From NCBI RefSeq assembly GCF_003287405.1, contig NZ_PRLD01000017.1, positions 1 to 39,973 on the forward strand: a stretch of 39,973 nucleotides of DNA, in the 5' to 3' direction. Below are positions 23,918-31,214 of this stretch, one piece after another. Position 1 is the first letter of the stretch, and the number at the start of each line of letters is the position of its first letter. The position numbers and the translations under genes are program-made. Source of the stretch: Faecalibacterium prausnitzii (lineage in GTDB: Bacteria > Bacillota > Clostridia > Oscillospirales > Ruminococcaceae). Below the pieces are notes generated by a model, which was given only the letters and a program-made list of their open reading frames with translations, was not told the origin of the DNA and searched no databases.

Positions 23918-24658
23918 TCAGCACTGATGGCGGCGGTTCTTCAGGCCAACATTGGCCAGCTCCTCCTGCTCCATCACCAGCGGATACAGCTCTTCCAGAC
24001 TGGCGATCTCGTAGGTAGGGATCACCTTGCCGGGGTTCTCGGCGTGGTTGGGGTTGTACCAGCAGGTATCCAGCCCGGCGTTGCTGCCGCCCTGAATATC
24101 GCTGGACAGGCTGTCGCCCACCATCAGAACGTGCTCCCGGTTCTCCACACCCAGCGCGCGCAGGGCTGCATCAAAGATGCGGGCATTGGGCTTTTCGCAG
24201 CCCATTTTTTCAGAGATGAACACATCTTCCATAAAGTTCATCACGCCGCTTTCCGCCAGACGGCGGGTCTGCACCTTCTGGGCACCGTTGCTGACGATGG
24301 CCAGCGTTGCCACCTCGGAAAGCTCGCGCAGCACGTCCAGCACCTCCGGGCTCATCAGGTCCGGGTGGGTGGACAGCTGCTCCAGATAGCAGCGGTTCAT
24401 CTCCACGCCGTCGCCGGCGGCATTGATGGCCTTTAAAAAGCGGCTGAACCGCTCGCCGAACAGCTTTTCGCGGCGGATCTGGCCTTTTTCCAGCTGCCGC
24501 CACAGTTCCTCGTTGATGGTGCGGTAGGTCTGCACGGTCTCGGCGTCCGGCTCGATGCCGTAGTTCACCAGCGTTTCGGCCAGCGCCTTGTTTTCGGCTG
24601 CGTCAAAGTTGAGCAGCGTATTGTCCGCATCGAACAGGATGCAATAGTATTTTGCCAT
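23918..24658 (-). CDS. YjjG/YfnB family noncanonical pyrimidine nucleotidase (HAD)
   Basis: 246 residues. HAD motif I is FDADNTLLNFDAAE (D10, D12), with the family-typical DADNTL and F-D-A-A-E. Motif II lies in AIVSNG (about 120). Motif III and IV regions are KPNARIFDAAL and LMVGDSLSSDIQGGSNAG. YjjG/YfnB enzymes remove phosphate from 5'-nucleotides, including damaged pyrimidines, so that these do not enter DNA. The helical cap (about 20-105) is complete. The ribosome site is weak (AAGTGAGA). It is in a same-strand series with the ABC-F and Gx genes. Confidence 0.9.
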   Translation of the reverse strand: MAKYYCILFDADNTLLNFDAAENKALAETLVNYGIEPDAETVQTYRTINEELWRQLEKGQIRREKLFGERFSRFLKAINAAGDGVEMNRCYLEQLSTHPDLMSPEVLDVLRELSEVATLAIVSNGAQKVQTRRLAESGVMNFMEDVFISEKMGCEKPNARIFDAALRALGVENREHVLMVGDSLSSDIQGGSNAGLDTCWYNPNHAENPGKVIPTYEIASLEELYPLVMEQEELANVGLKNRRHQC

Positions 24659-24706
24659 AGTATCTCACTTTCTTTTCAGCATTTCCCACTTTGGTGTATC
24701 AACAGG

Positions 24707-24744
24707 GAGAAGCCAGCCCCACCCCCCGGCAGAGCTGGCTTCTC
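24707..24744 (-). terminator. Hairpin directly after the small acidic protein gene
   Basis: GAGAAGCCAGC (24707-24717) and GCTGGCTTCTC (24734-24744) form a perfect 11-bp stem that begins 2 nt after the stop codon. The minus-strand sequence after it is not U-rich, so it may attenuate or protect RNA rather than fully stop transcription. Confidence 0.45.
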
Positions 24745-24745
24745 G

Positions 24746-24967
24746 TTATTCAGAAACGATTTCATACGCAGACAGGTCTGTTTGTGCCGGGGTATTGTCC
24801 GGGCACGTTGCCTTTCCTTCGCAGGGCGTCAGACCGCATTTCTGCATTTCTTCCTCCAGTGCGCTGTTATCCACGTTTTCCCAGTCGGTGTCGTAGTAGT
24901 CCACGCTGCCGTCGGTCACGTCGTTCTCCCCGGGCAGGGAGGGTGTGCGCATTTCTTGCCAGTACAT
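24746..24967 (-). CDS. Small acidic protein of unknown function
   Basis: 73 residues from ATG at 24967, which has AAGGTGGAG about 6 nt upstream. The frame extends to an ATG at 24988 (80 residues) with a weaker context. The protein is acidic and Asp/Glu-rich (DYYDTDWENVDNSALEEEMQKCGLTPCEG), with three cysteines in the second half (KCGL, PCEG, TCPD). There is no membrane segment or signal peptide. It follows the SGNH hydrolase gene by about 55 nt on the same strand and ends at a hairpin. I do not recognise the family. Being short, it could be a false call, though the ribosome site and biased composition favour a real gene. Confidence 0.5.
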   Translation of the reverse strand: MYWQEMRTPSLPGENDVTDGSVDYYDTDWENVDNSALEEEMQKCGLTPCEGKATCPDNTPAQTDLSAYEIVSE

Positions 24968-25022
24968 AGGGCTCCACCTTCCTCTCACGCCAGCCTATGC
25001 GGCGCGGGAGCGGAGTGTGCGC

Positions 25023-26888
25023 TCAGTTGGCGGCTTCCTTGCTGGCGCTTGCCTCCGTTTTGGAGGAAGCAGGCTTTTCTTCTTTAGAAGAAGCCGGTTG
25101 TTCTTCCTTGGAGGAAGCTGTGTGTTCCTGCTTAGAGGAAGCAGTTGTTTCTTCCTTGAAGGAGGTGCTGCTCTGCGAAGAAGAGACGGGCTTTTCTTCC
25201 TTGGAGGAAGCAGGAGACGAAGCCGGCTTTTCCGCCTTGGAGGAGCTGCCGGTGCTTTCAGAGGTGCCGTTCGAGGAGGAAGAAGCGGGTTTTTCTTCTT
25301 TAGAAGAAGCCGGTTTTTCCTCCTTGGAGGAGACAGACGTTTCTTCCTTAGAGGAAGCAGGCTTATCCTCCTTAGAGGAAGCATCAGAGCTGCTGGAGCT
25401 GGTGGACGAGCTGGACGGTGCACCGCTGACCGTAAACTCCAGCTTATTGCTGGTCACTGTGCAGTCGTTATAGCTGGCAGTGGCGTACACCCGGAAGGTG
25501 CTGCCCAGCATGGAGGGATCCACCTCACCCTTTACGGAAGTCTTGCCGGCAGCCTGTGTCACCTCGCTGCCGTTGACATACCAGCGGATGCTGGAAGCAT
25601 CCAGATACTTGCCCTTGAGGGCAGCTTTGAAGGTGTAGGAGTCCCCCAGCATAGCCTTGCCGCTGCTGCTGATCTGGATGGAAGCGGCTGCAAACACAGC
25701 GGTCACATCCACGTTCTGGTCAAAATTGGTATCCGTGCGGGTGCGCTTGGTCACACCATCGCTCCACTTGACGAACACATAGCCGTCCTCCGGCACAGCG
25801 GTAACGGTAACGCTCTGGGCGGCGCTGGTCACCTTGACGGTAAGGGACTTGCCGCTCTCGTTGCCGCAGGTCAGGGAGCCGCCGCCGGTTTTATCTACAC
25901 GGTAACCGGCCTGATACTCCGTTTTTTCCTCAACAGCCGAGGAAGAGACTTCCTCCGAGCTGCTGGGCGCTTCCACGGCAGAGCTGGGGTTAGCGGTATA
26001 CTCGGCGCGGGTGGGGATGTTATTGGTGTCCGGGCGGCGATCCTCGGTCTCATAGGCGTGGGTGCGCAGATACTTCAGCAGCACCTTCAGACCTGCGGGC
26101 TTGAGGTGGATATCGCCGCTCTGGTAGTAATCGACATTGCCGTAGCCGTTGGCGTCCTTGAGCGCCTCGGCAGAGTTGAGGAACTTGACGCCCAGCTGCT
26201 CGCACATGGTCAGCAGCGCCATATTGAAATCATCAATGCGGGTCTGGTCCATATTGGGGTAATTAGAGTGGTTGGACGGGACCGGCGGCACCGTGTTGAC
26301 GATGATGTCGGTATAAGGATAGCTGGCCTGAATGGCCTGCACCAGTGCGGTGTAGTTGCTGATGAAATCCTCGGTATTCATGCCGTTATCGTTGGTGCCC
26401 AGCATGATGACCACACGGCGGGGCTTCATTTTTGCCACTGCCTGCGCGATGGTGTAGCGGTTATCGTCCCGCTTGAAGGTGACGATGCCTTCGTTCAGGG
26501 CGGCACCGGTGCCAATGCCCTCCTTGGCACAGAACTGCTGCAGCGAGATCAGGCCATTGGCATACAGACGCACCGTGTTGGAATCGCCGATAAAAAGGGT
26601 CTGCTCCTGATAGGCATTGCCTGCATCGGCGGTCCCGGTGAGCAGTGCGCTGGAGGTTTCGTTGATCTGATAGTGGTCAGAGATATCCTCCTCCCCTTCC
26701 GGGGCGGGCGCGGGGGTAATAATGGAAGAATCCCCCGGCTGCTCCGTCGGGTTCTTGCCCCGCTTGAGCATGGTAAGGGTGATGCCGATGGTCAGCAGCG
26801 CCGCCAGTGCGCACACGATGCACACCAGCACCGCCTGCTTCTGCATCGGGGTCAGCGCCTGATTCTCCTTCTGGTTATTGCTTCTCAT
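25023..26888 (-). CDS. SGNH/GDSL hydrolase with Ser/Lys/Glu-rich repeat tail
   Basis: 621 residues. One membrane anchor lies at about 18-40, with most of the protein outside the cell. The SGNH domain (about 90-280) carries block I FIGDSNTVRLY, block III MLGTNDNG and block V GDIHLKPAG, so the Ser, Asn, Asp and His positions are filled. A region with GYVFVKWSDGVTKRTR (about 365-385) resembles InlB B-repeats/bacterial repeat domains, followed by an Ig-like stretch (about 405-490). The last 125 residues are low complexity, built on SSKEEKPA-like units. Such hydrolases remove acyl groups from wall polymers or polysaccharides; the substrate here is unknown. AAGGAG lies 12 nt upstream. It follows the Gph-like gene by 39 nt. 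Confidence 0.85.
   Translation of the reverse strand: MRSNNQKENQALTPMQKQAVLVCIVCALAALLTIGITLTMLKRGKNPTEQPGDSSIITPAPAPEGEEDISDHYQINETSSALLTGTADAGNAYQEQTLFIGDSNTVRLYANGLISLQQFCAKEGIGTGAALNEGIVTFKRDDNRYTIAQAVAKMKPRRVVIMLGTNDNGMNTEDFISNYTALVQAIQASYPYTDIIVNTVPPVPSNHSNYPNMDQTRIDDFNMALLTMCEQLGVKFLNSAEALKDANGYGNVDYYQSGDIHLKPAGLKVLLKYLRTHAYETEDRRPDTNNIPTRAEYTANPSSAVEAPSSSEEVSSSAVEEKTEYQAGYRVDKTGGGSLTCGNESGKSLTVKVTSAAQSVTVTAVPEDGYVFVKWSDGVTKRTRTDTNFDQNVDVTAVFAAASIQISSSGKAMLGDSYTFKAALKGKYLDASSIRWYVNGSEVTQAAGKTSVKGEVDPSMLGSTFRVYATASYNDCTVTSNKLEFTVSGAPSSSSTSSSSSDASSKEDKPASSKEETSVSSKEEKPASSKEEKPASSSSNGTSESTGSSSKAEKPASSPASSKEEKPVSSSQSSTSFKEETTASSKQEHTASSKEEQPASSKEEKPASSKTEASASKEAAN
25042..25400 (-). repeat. 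Degenerate tandem coding repeat (SSKEE units)
   Basis: About twelve units of 21-36 bp encode A-S-S-K-E-E-K/Q-P-A-like blocks. Neighbouring units use different codons for the same residues in places, so selection seems to keep the peptide rather than the DNA. Copy number is likely to vary among strains. Confidence 0.75.
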
Positions 26889-26927
26889 ATTCTATCCATT
26901 CTCCTTCCGAAGGAATGAAACTTCCTG

Positions 26928-27581
26928 TCATACCCGGGCTGCCAGCAGCCGGTCGGTAAGGTCGGCGCAGCTTTCAGCCAGCAGCACTGGATGGAAGGCT
27001 TCCAGCTCTTCCCGGCTGCCGTAGCCGTACAGCACACCGGCAGCATCCAGACCACAGTCGGCAGCGCCCCGCATATCATCGTTGCGGTCGCCCACCATCA
27101 GCACCCGCTTGCCCTGCAAGGCGGGCTGGCTGAGCACATAACGCACGACCTCGGTCTTGGTATCCCGGCTCTCGTCCATGGAGGCACCACCGATAAAATC
27201 AAAATACGGTGCCAGCCCCTGCTCTTCCAGAATGGGCGTGACCACCTTGGTGGGCTTGGAGGTGGCAGTGCACAGGAGAAAACCCGCGTCCTTCAAGGTC
27301 TGCAGCATCTGCGGAACGCCCGGGAACACGGCACACTCGTGGCTGCCCTTCACCGCGTAGCTCGTGCGGTAAAGGTCGGTTGCTTTTTCGATCAGCGCCG
27401 GGTCGGTGAAGTGCTCGCCGAAGCTTTCGCGCAGCGGCGGGCCCAGATACCGGCGCAGGTTTATGCCGGATACATCCACACCCATGGTACAGAAAACCTC
27501 TTGCAATGTATGAATGATACCGGGAGCCGAATCGATCAGCGTCCCGTCCACATCAAATAGGATCGCATCATAATGCAGCAA
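26928..27581 (-). CDS. HAD hydrolase, phosphoglycolate phosphatase (Gph)-like
   Basis: 217 residues if it begins at TTG 27581, which has GAGGAA 7 nt upstream. An ATG at 27602 lies only about 9 nt after the predicted transcription start and has no good ribosome site. Motif I is AILFDVDGTLIDSAPG (both Asp present), motif II LCTATSKP, and motifs III-IV include RDTKTEVVRYVL and LMVGDRNDDMRGAADCG. The helical cap fits the Gph/PgmB/PpaX group. It most likely acts on a small phosphate ester, but the substrate is not certain. It is the first gene of a same-strand series. Confidence 0.88.
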   Translation of the reverse strand: MLHYDAILFDVDGTLIDSAPGIIHTLQEVFCTMGVDVSGINLRRYLGPPLRESFGEHFTDPALIEKATDLYRTSYAVKGSHECAVFPGVPQMLQTLKDAGFLLCTATSKPTKVVTPILEEQGLAPYFDFIGGASMDESRDTKTEVVRYVLSQPALQGKRVLMVGDRNDDMRGAADCGLDAAGVLYGYGSREELEAFHPVLLAESCADLTDRLLAARV

Positions 27582-27617
27582 TGTTTTATTCCTCGCTTTC
27601 ATGGTGATACATCCAAT

Positions 27618-27646
27618 AGTATAGCACAGATTTGATACATCAGCAA
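27618..27646 (-). promoter_or_regulatory. Promoter of the Gph-like gene
   Basis: Minus strand: -35 TTGCTG (27641-27646), 17-nt spacer, -10 TATACT (27618-27623) with the extension TGC. It predicts a transcript start near 27611, which supports the TTG start at 27581. Confidence 0.65.
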
Positions 27647-27689
27647 TTCCAACAAAAGATTTTTCTGTCTCTTATGCAGATCTTTCCTG

Positions 27690-27728
27690 AAAAGGGAGGC
27701 CGCTGTACCGTATTATGCGCAGCAGTCT
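27690..27728. other. Imperfect hairpin upstream of the 27.7-kb structured element
   Basis: GGGAGGCCGCTG can pair with CAGCAGTCTCCC, with mismatches. On the minus strand it is followed by CTTTTC, so it could end a minus-strand RNA covering the element at 27742-27840. Confidence 0.35.
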
Positions 27729-27741
27729 CCCTTGCAATAGA

Positions 27742-27840
27742 ACGATTTAGAATGCCCTCCGCGTGCGCTTTGGGCATTATTTAGAGGAAAAAACATTTTA
27801 TTAGAACAATGCCGGGCAGCCTGCGGGCTGCCCGGCATTG
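27742..27840 (+). repeat. Structured intergenic element with hairpin and terminator-like stem, copy 1
   Basis: A conserved 38-bp block begins ACGATTTAGAATGCCC and contains the stem AATGCCC/GGGCATT (27751-27757 and 27772-27778). After 28 nt comes a perfect 15-bp stem, CAATGCCGGGCAGCC with its complement (27807-27840). The second copy is at 39651-39755. The strong stem probably also serves as terminator of the gene ending at 27890. Confidence 0.7.
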
Positions 27841-27889
27841 CATTTTCACGGGTCAAATTGCAGCGGAGAGCGCCCCGCCCCAAAAAACA

Positions 27890-28216
27890 TTACTGCGCAG
27901 GTGATGGGCAGCTGCTGTCCCCCGGGACATAAAGGTTGTTGGAGACGAACTCCAGCTTATCCTTGAGCACCAGTTCAAGGTTTGCGACGGCGTGCACCAT
28001 ATTGGTGGCGGAGTCGTTCACCTCCAGCAGCTTGCAAAGATCCAGACCATCCAGATCCATGGCCTTCTGCATCTTCCGGCTTTCGGCGCACAGAATGTGG
28101 CTGAGCGCCGTTTCCTGCAGGGCAATGCTTTCCATCAGGTCCACAACAGCCTGATCCAGGCTGACCTTGGGCATTTCCGGGCACTGAGAACGGGCGCAGG
28201 GTGTATCGATCATCAT
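27890..28216 (-). CDS. Small helical protein of unknown function with terminal cysteines
   Basis: 108 residues with GGAAGG 9 nt upstream. The middle (about 20-92) is helical: MESIALQETALSHILCAESRKMQKAM, then LLEVNDSATNMVHAVANLELVLKDKLEFV. This resembles a group of small Firmicute proteins with SIALEE...HILNAEGEKIQ and LL-x-VN motifs, some of them linked to spore or surface layers. I recall that pattern only loosely. Cys-Pro-rich ends flank the helices (TPCARSQCPE and SSCPSPAQ). No signal peptide or membrane segment is seen. It follows yerC by 59 nt on the same strand and ends at the strong stem at 27807. The function is not known. Confidence 0.65.
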   Translation of the reverse strand: MMIDTPCARSQCPEMPKVSLDQAVVDLMESIALQETALSHILCAESRKMQKAMDLDGLDLCKLLEVNDSATNMVHAVANLELVLKDKLEFVSNNLYVPGDSSCPSPAQ

Positions 28217-28275
28217 AGGGCAAAACCTTCCTTTCCGGTCGTGTGCCCTATCCTATGCTGCGGCAGGTGCGGCTG

Positions 28276-28584
28276 TTACTGCTTTTCCGCCTGTGCGCGC
28301 ACCTTCTCGATGGTATCACGGTAGCCGCCGGAGCCGTACTGGATACAACGGTTGATACGGCTGATGGTGGCAGTGCTGATCTCCACTGCCTTAACGATCT
28401 GCTCATAGGTGGCACCGTCCAGCAGCAGCTTTGCCGCCTGCAGGCGCTGTGCCATATCCGAGATCTCCTTTACAGTGCACAGATCCTCAAAAAAGGCGTA
28501 GCACTCCTCCCGGCTCTCCAGACTGAGGATAGCATCAAACAGTGCGTCCGTTGTCTCATTTCTTCTGGAATTTTTCTCAGCCAT
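28276..28584 (-). CDS. YerC/YecD family TrpR-related DNA-binding protein
   Basis: 102 residues from ATG at 28584 with AAGGAG 7 nt upstream. An upstream in-frame start at 28623 lacks a ribosome site. The TrpR-like fold is clear: TTDALFDAILSLESREECYAFFEDLCTVKEISDMAQRLQAAKLLLDG, followed by the helix-turn-helix ATYEQIVKAVEISTATISRINRCIQYG. The YerC group is common in Firmicutes and is not a tryptophan repressor in the strict sense; its target is largely unknown. The promoter at 28664-28692 has a near-palindrome in its spacer, which could be an autoregulatory site. The T-box leader starts about 180 nt away on the other strand. Confidence 0.92.
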   Translation of the reverse strand: MAEKNSRRNETTDALFDAILSLESREECYAFFEDLCTVKEISDMAQRLQAAKLLLDGATYEQIVKAVEISTATISRINRCIQYGSGGYRDTIEKVRAQAEKQ

Positions 28585-28663
28585 TGTTTTTCTCCTTATT
28601 ATAACAGCGGCGGCAGCGGGCAAAGCAGACAGTGCTGCCGCGCGGAATATTCTGCACGCTATT

Positions 28664-28692
28664 ACTTTAGCACTTCAAAGTGTGAAAGTCAA
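28664..28692 (-). promoter_or_regulatory. yerC promoter with palindromic spacer
   Basis: Minus strand: -35 TTGACT (28687-28692), 17-nt spacer, -10 TAAAGT (28664-28669). The spacer holds CACTT-TG-AAGTG (28671-28682), a 5-bp-arm palindrome at the place where a repressor would block polymerase. Confidence 0.6.
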
Positions 28693-28826
28693 GACCTGTG
28701 GGTGAATGGTTTTCAATTAATGCACTATTCAGTTTTATTCTCTTCACACATGAAAGAAAATCATCTAAAAATTATTCCCAGAAAATGGCTTGAATTGGCG
28801 CATCCTCTGAACTTGTGACAAAAATA

Positions 28827-28855
28827 TTGACAATTGATGAAAACGGGAATAAAGT
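28827..28855 (+). promoter_or_regulatory. Promoter of the T-box leader / cstA
   Basis: Perfect -35 TTGACA (28827-28832), 17-nt spacer, -10 TAAAGT (28850-28855). The predicted start near 28862 lies just before the T-box leader. Confidence 0.75.
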
Positions 28856-28861
28856 AAGACA

Positions 28862-29202
28862 CAATCATTCAGCAAATGCAAGGAACAGGACATGATCTTC
28901 TGCATCACCCTCTTTCAGCGAGCCGCTTCTCGGGTGAAAAAGCGGCAGTCAGGAGCAGAGGACCCTCGCCTGCGAGCAGCCTGTGTGAACCGGGTTTTGT
29001 GCCCCTTAGTAGCACGGTGCCGTCCAGCCCACGTTATCGGGCAGCATGGTCAGCGTACCATGCGTGGGAGAGTGGCTGTTTTAATACAGCAAGCGAAGTG
29101 GTACCGCGGAGTAATGCCCCTGCCCTGGCAGGCGGGTGCAAAAGCCTTCGTCTTCGGAGTGTGACCGGAACATCGGTCATGTGCTGAGGACGAAGGTTTT
29201 TT
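28862..29202 (+). promoter_or_regulatory. T-box leader (tRNA-sensing riboswitch) upstream of cstA
   Basis: The T-box core TGGTACCGCGG lies at 29099-29109. Stem I can be traced: distal AGCGAG (28917-28922) and GGGTG (28932-28936), the pairing GCCGCTT/AAGCGGC, a lower helix CTTCTGC/GCAGAGG, and a basal CAGG/CCTG. A stem III-like hairpin GCATGG/CCATGC lies near 29043-29062. A strong terminator follows: CCTTCGTC (29145-29152) with GACGAAGG (29189-29196), then six T. When uncharged tRNA binds, the antiterminator should form and let transcription pass. The specifier is not certain; CTC (28965-28967, Leu) followed by G is my best reading. The next gene on this strand is cstA, with a MITE in between. 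Confidence 0.88.
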
Positions 29203-29239
29203 ACGCTCCGGGGCAACGCTTTGCCGGACGGCAGCCCAA

Positions 29240-29399
29240 GGTGTATCTGAAAAGTCGAAAATTTAGCCTATTTCTACAAGCACAGCTGGCTTTTGCGTTA
29301 AACAGCCTTGAAATCCACAAAGGATTCCTGCGGCTGTTTGCCTTAAATCCCGCTTGTGCTTGCGAAATATTCGTCATTTTCTTTGTTTTCAGATACACC
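29240..29399 (-). mobile_element. 160-bp MITE, copy 2 (inverted relative to copy 1)
   Basis: Same length and ends as copy 1 (21193-21352), with only a handful of differences, in reverse orientation. The outer repeat extends here to AAGGTGTATC and GATACACCTT. The right flank is TA; the left is CA, so one side of the presumed TA duplication has changed or is absent. It lies between the T-box terminator and the cstA ribosome site. Confidence 0.88.
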
Positions 29400-29450
29400 T
29401 TAACGTTCCGAACCTGTTGCGGAGTGAAAAAAGGAAAGAGGTAGAAAACT

Positions 29451-31178
29451 ATGAATACGCTGGTCATCGTATTGATCGCAGCGGTGTGCCTGTTTGGCGC
29501 TTATGTGCTTTACGGCCGCTGGCTGGCTAACAAATGGGGCATCGACCCCGCAGCCAAGACCCCGGCAGTCGTCCACGAGGATGGCCGGGACTATGTGCCC
29601 ACCAACGGCTGGACGGTGTTTGCTCACCAGTTCAGCTCCATTGCCGGTGCAGGCCCTGTTACCGGTGCCATTCAGGCCGCAGCCTTCGGCTGGCTGCCGG
29701 TGCTGCTGTGGGTGCTGCTGGGCGGTATCTTCTTCGGCGCTGTCACCGACTTTGGTGCCCTGTATGCTTCCGTTAAGAACGACGGCAAGAGCATGGGTAT
29801 GCTGATCGAAAAGTACATCGGCAAAACCGGCCGCAAGCTGTTCCTGCTGTTCTGCTGGCTGTTCTGCGGCATCGTCATCGCTGCCTTTGCGGACATGGTC
29901 GCCGGCACCTTCAACGCCTTTGGCGCGGACGGCGCAATGGTCGAGGCTGCCAAGACCAACGGCGCTGCCGGTATGGTTTCCATCATGTTCATGGTGTTCG
30001 CCGTTGTCTTTGGCCTGCTGCAGAAGAAGTTCAGCTTCTCCGGCTGGAAGGAAAGCGTTATCAGCATCGTGTTCATCGTGCTGTCCTTTGTCATCGGCGC
30101 AAACCTGCCCCTGATCCTGGGCAAGGCCGCTTGGAGCTACATCACCTTTGTGTACATCTTTTTTGCTGCCGTGCTGCCCATGTGGCTGCTCAAGCAGCCC
30201 CGTGACCACATGACCACCTTTATGTTCGTGGCCATGATCGTGGGCGCTGTGGTTGGCCTGCTGGTTGCACACCCCACCATGAACCTGCCTGTATTCACCG
30301 GCTTTACCAACGAAAAGCTGGGCACCATGTTCCCCATCCTGTTCGTCACCGTGGCCTGCGGTGCAGTTTCCGGCTTCCACAGCCTTGTTTCCTCCGGTAC
30401 TTCTTCCAAGACCGTTGAGAACGAGAAGGATATGCTGAAGGTCGGCTACGGTGCCATGATCCTTGAAAGCCTGTTGGCTGTTCTGGCTCTGTGCGTAGCC
30501 GGTGCTGCCGCAGCTGCCGACGGCACCCCTGCCGCCGGTACCCCGTTCCAGATCTTCAGCCGCGGCGTTGCCGGTTTCTTTGAGATGTTCGGCGTGCCCG
30601 CCTACGCTGCCACCGTGTTCATGACCATGTGCGTTTCCGCACTGGCTCTGACCAGTCTGGATGCCGTGGCCCGCATTGGCCGCATGAGCTTCCAGGAGCT
30701 GTTCAGCGTGGACGACATGGAGCACGCTGAGGGCTGGCGCAAGCTGTTCTGCAATGTGTACTTCTCCACCTTCATCACTCTGGTGTTCGGCTTCATCCTG
30801 ACCAAGATCGGCTACGCCAACATCTGGCCGCTGTTCGGTTCTGCCAACCAGCTGCTGAGCGCACTGGTGCTGGCTACCCTGTGCGTATTCCTGAAGGTGA
30901 CCGGCCGCAGCAACAAGATGCTGTTCCCCCCGCTGATCATCATGCTGTGCGTCACCTTTACCGCACTGGTGCAGCGCCTGATCGCTATGGTCAAGGCCAT
31001 CAGCACCGCCGCTTCTGTTACTATCCCTGCCGGTGAGACCACTTGGGGCGCTGTGTTCATCGCAAACGGCCTGCAGCTGATCCTTGCCGTGCTGCTGATC
31101 GTGCTGGGTCTGAATATTGTGTTCCACTCCTTCTCCGCTTATAAGAAGGCTGAGCACAACAGCGAAGCAAAGGTCTGA
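29451..31178 (+). CDS. cstA: Carbon starvation protein CstA family transporter
   Basis: 575 residues with AAAGGAAAGAGG upstream of ATG and about 14-16 membrane helices. Family blocks include YGRWLANKWGID near the start, FAHQFSSIAGAGPVTGAIQAA (about 48-68), LWVLLGGIFFGAVTDFGALYAS, ACGAVSGFHSLVSSGTSSK (about 303-321) and FGSANQLLSALVLATLCVFL (about 463-482). CstA proteins carry pyruvate or peptides/amino acids into the cell; the E. coli protein has been linked to both. The T-box leader upstream ties expression here to tRNA charging, which favours amino acid or peptide uptake. Codon use is strongly biased towards GCC/GGC/CTG, as in highly expressed genes. A terminator lies at 31215. Confidence 0.93.
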   Translation: MNTLVIVLIAAVCLFGAYVLYGRWLANKWGIDPAAKTPAVVHEDGRDYVPTNGWTVFAHQFSSIAGAGPVTGAIQAAAFGWLPVLLWVLLGGIFFGAVTDFGALYASVKNDGKSMGMLIEKYIGKTGRKLFLLFCWLFCGIVIAAFADMVAGTFNAFGADGAMVEAAKTNGAAGMVSIMFMVFAVVFGLLQKKFSFSGWKESVISIVFIVLSFVIGANLPLILGKAAWSYITFVYIFFAAVLPMWLLKQPRDHMTTFMFVAMIVGAVVGLLVAHPTMNLPVFTGFTNEKLGTMFPILFVTVACGAVSGFHSLVSSGTSSKTVENEKDMLKVGYGAMILESLLAVLALCVAGAAAAADGTPAAGTPFQIFSRGVAGFFEMFGVPAYAATVFMTMCVSALALTSLDAVARIGRMSFQELFSVDDMEHAEGWRKLFCNVYFSTFITLVFGFILTKIGYANIWPLFGSANQLLSALVLATLCVFLKVTGRSNKMLFPPLIIMLCVTFTALVQRLIAMVKAISTAASVTIPAGETTWGAVFIANGLQLILAVLLIVLGLNIVFHSFSAYKKAEHNSEAKV

Positions 31179-31214
31179 TTTAATCCCACCATTCACAATC
31201 CTGTTTTCAATAAA

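Noticed and set aside
25042-25400. Repeat block considered as a CRISPR array or DNA satellite
   Set aside because: Units are irregular, lack unique spacers and are in frame with the SGNH hydrolase gene as SSKEE coding repeats.
28962-28967. ACC (Thr) or CCC (Pro) as T-box specifier
   Set aside because: The base after a specifier is normally a purine. ACC is followed by C and CCC by T, while CTC is followed by G. None is certain.
29201-29467. Short open frame through MITE copy 2, similar to one in copy 1
   Set aside because: The similarity reflects DNA identity of the MITE. There is no ribosome site, and the frame runs into unrelated flanks on both sides.
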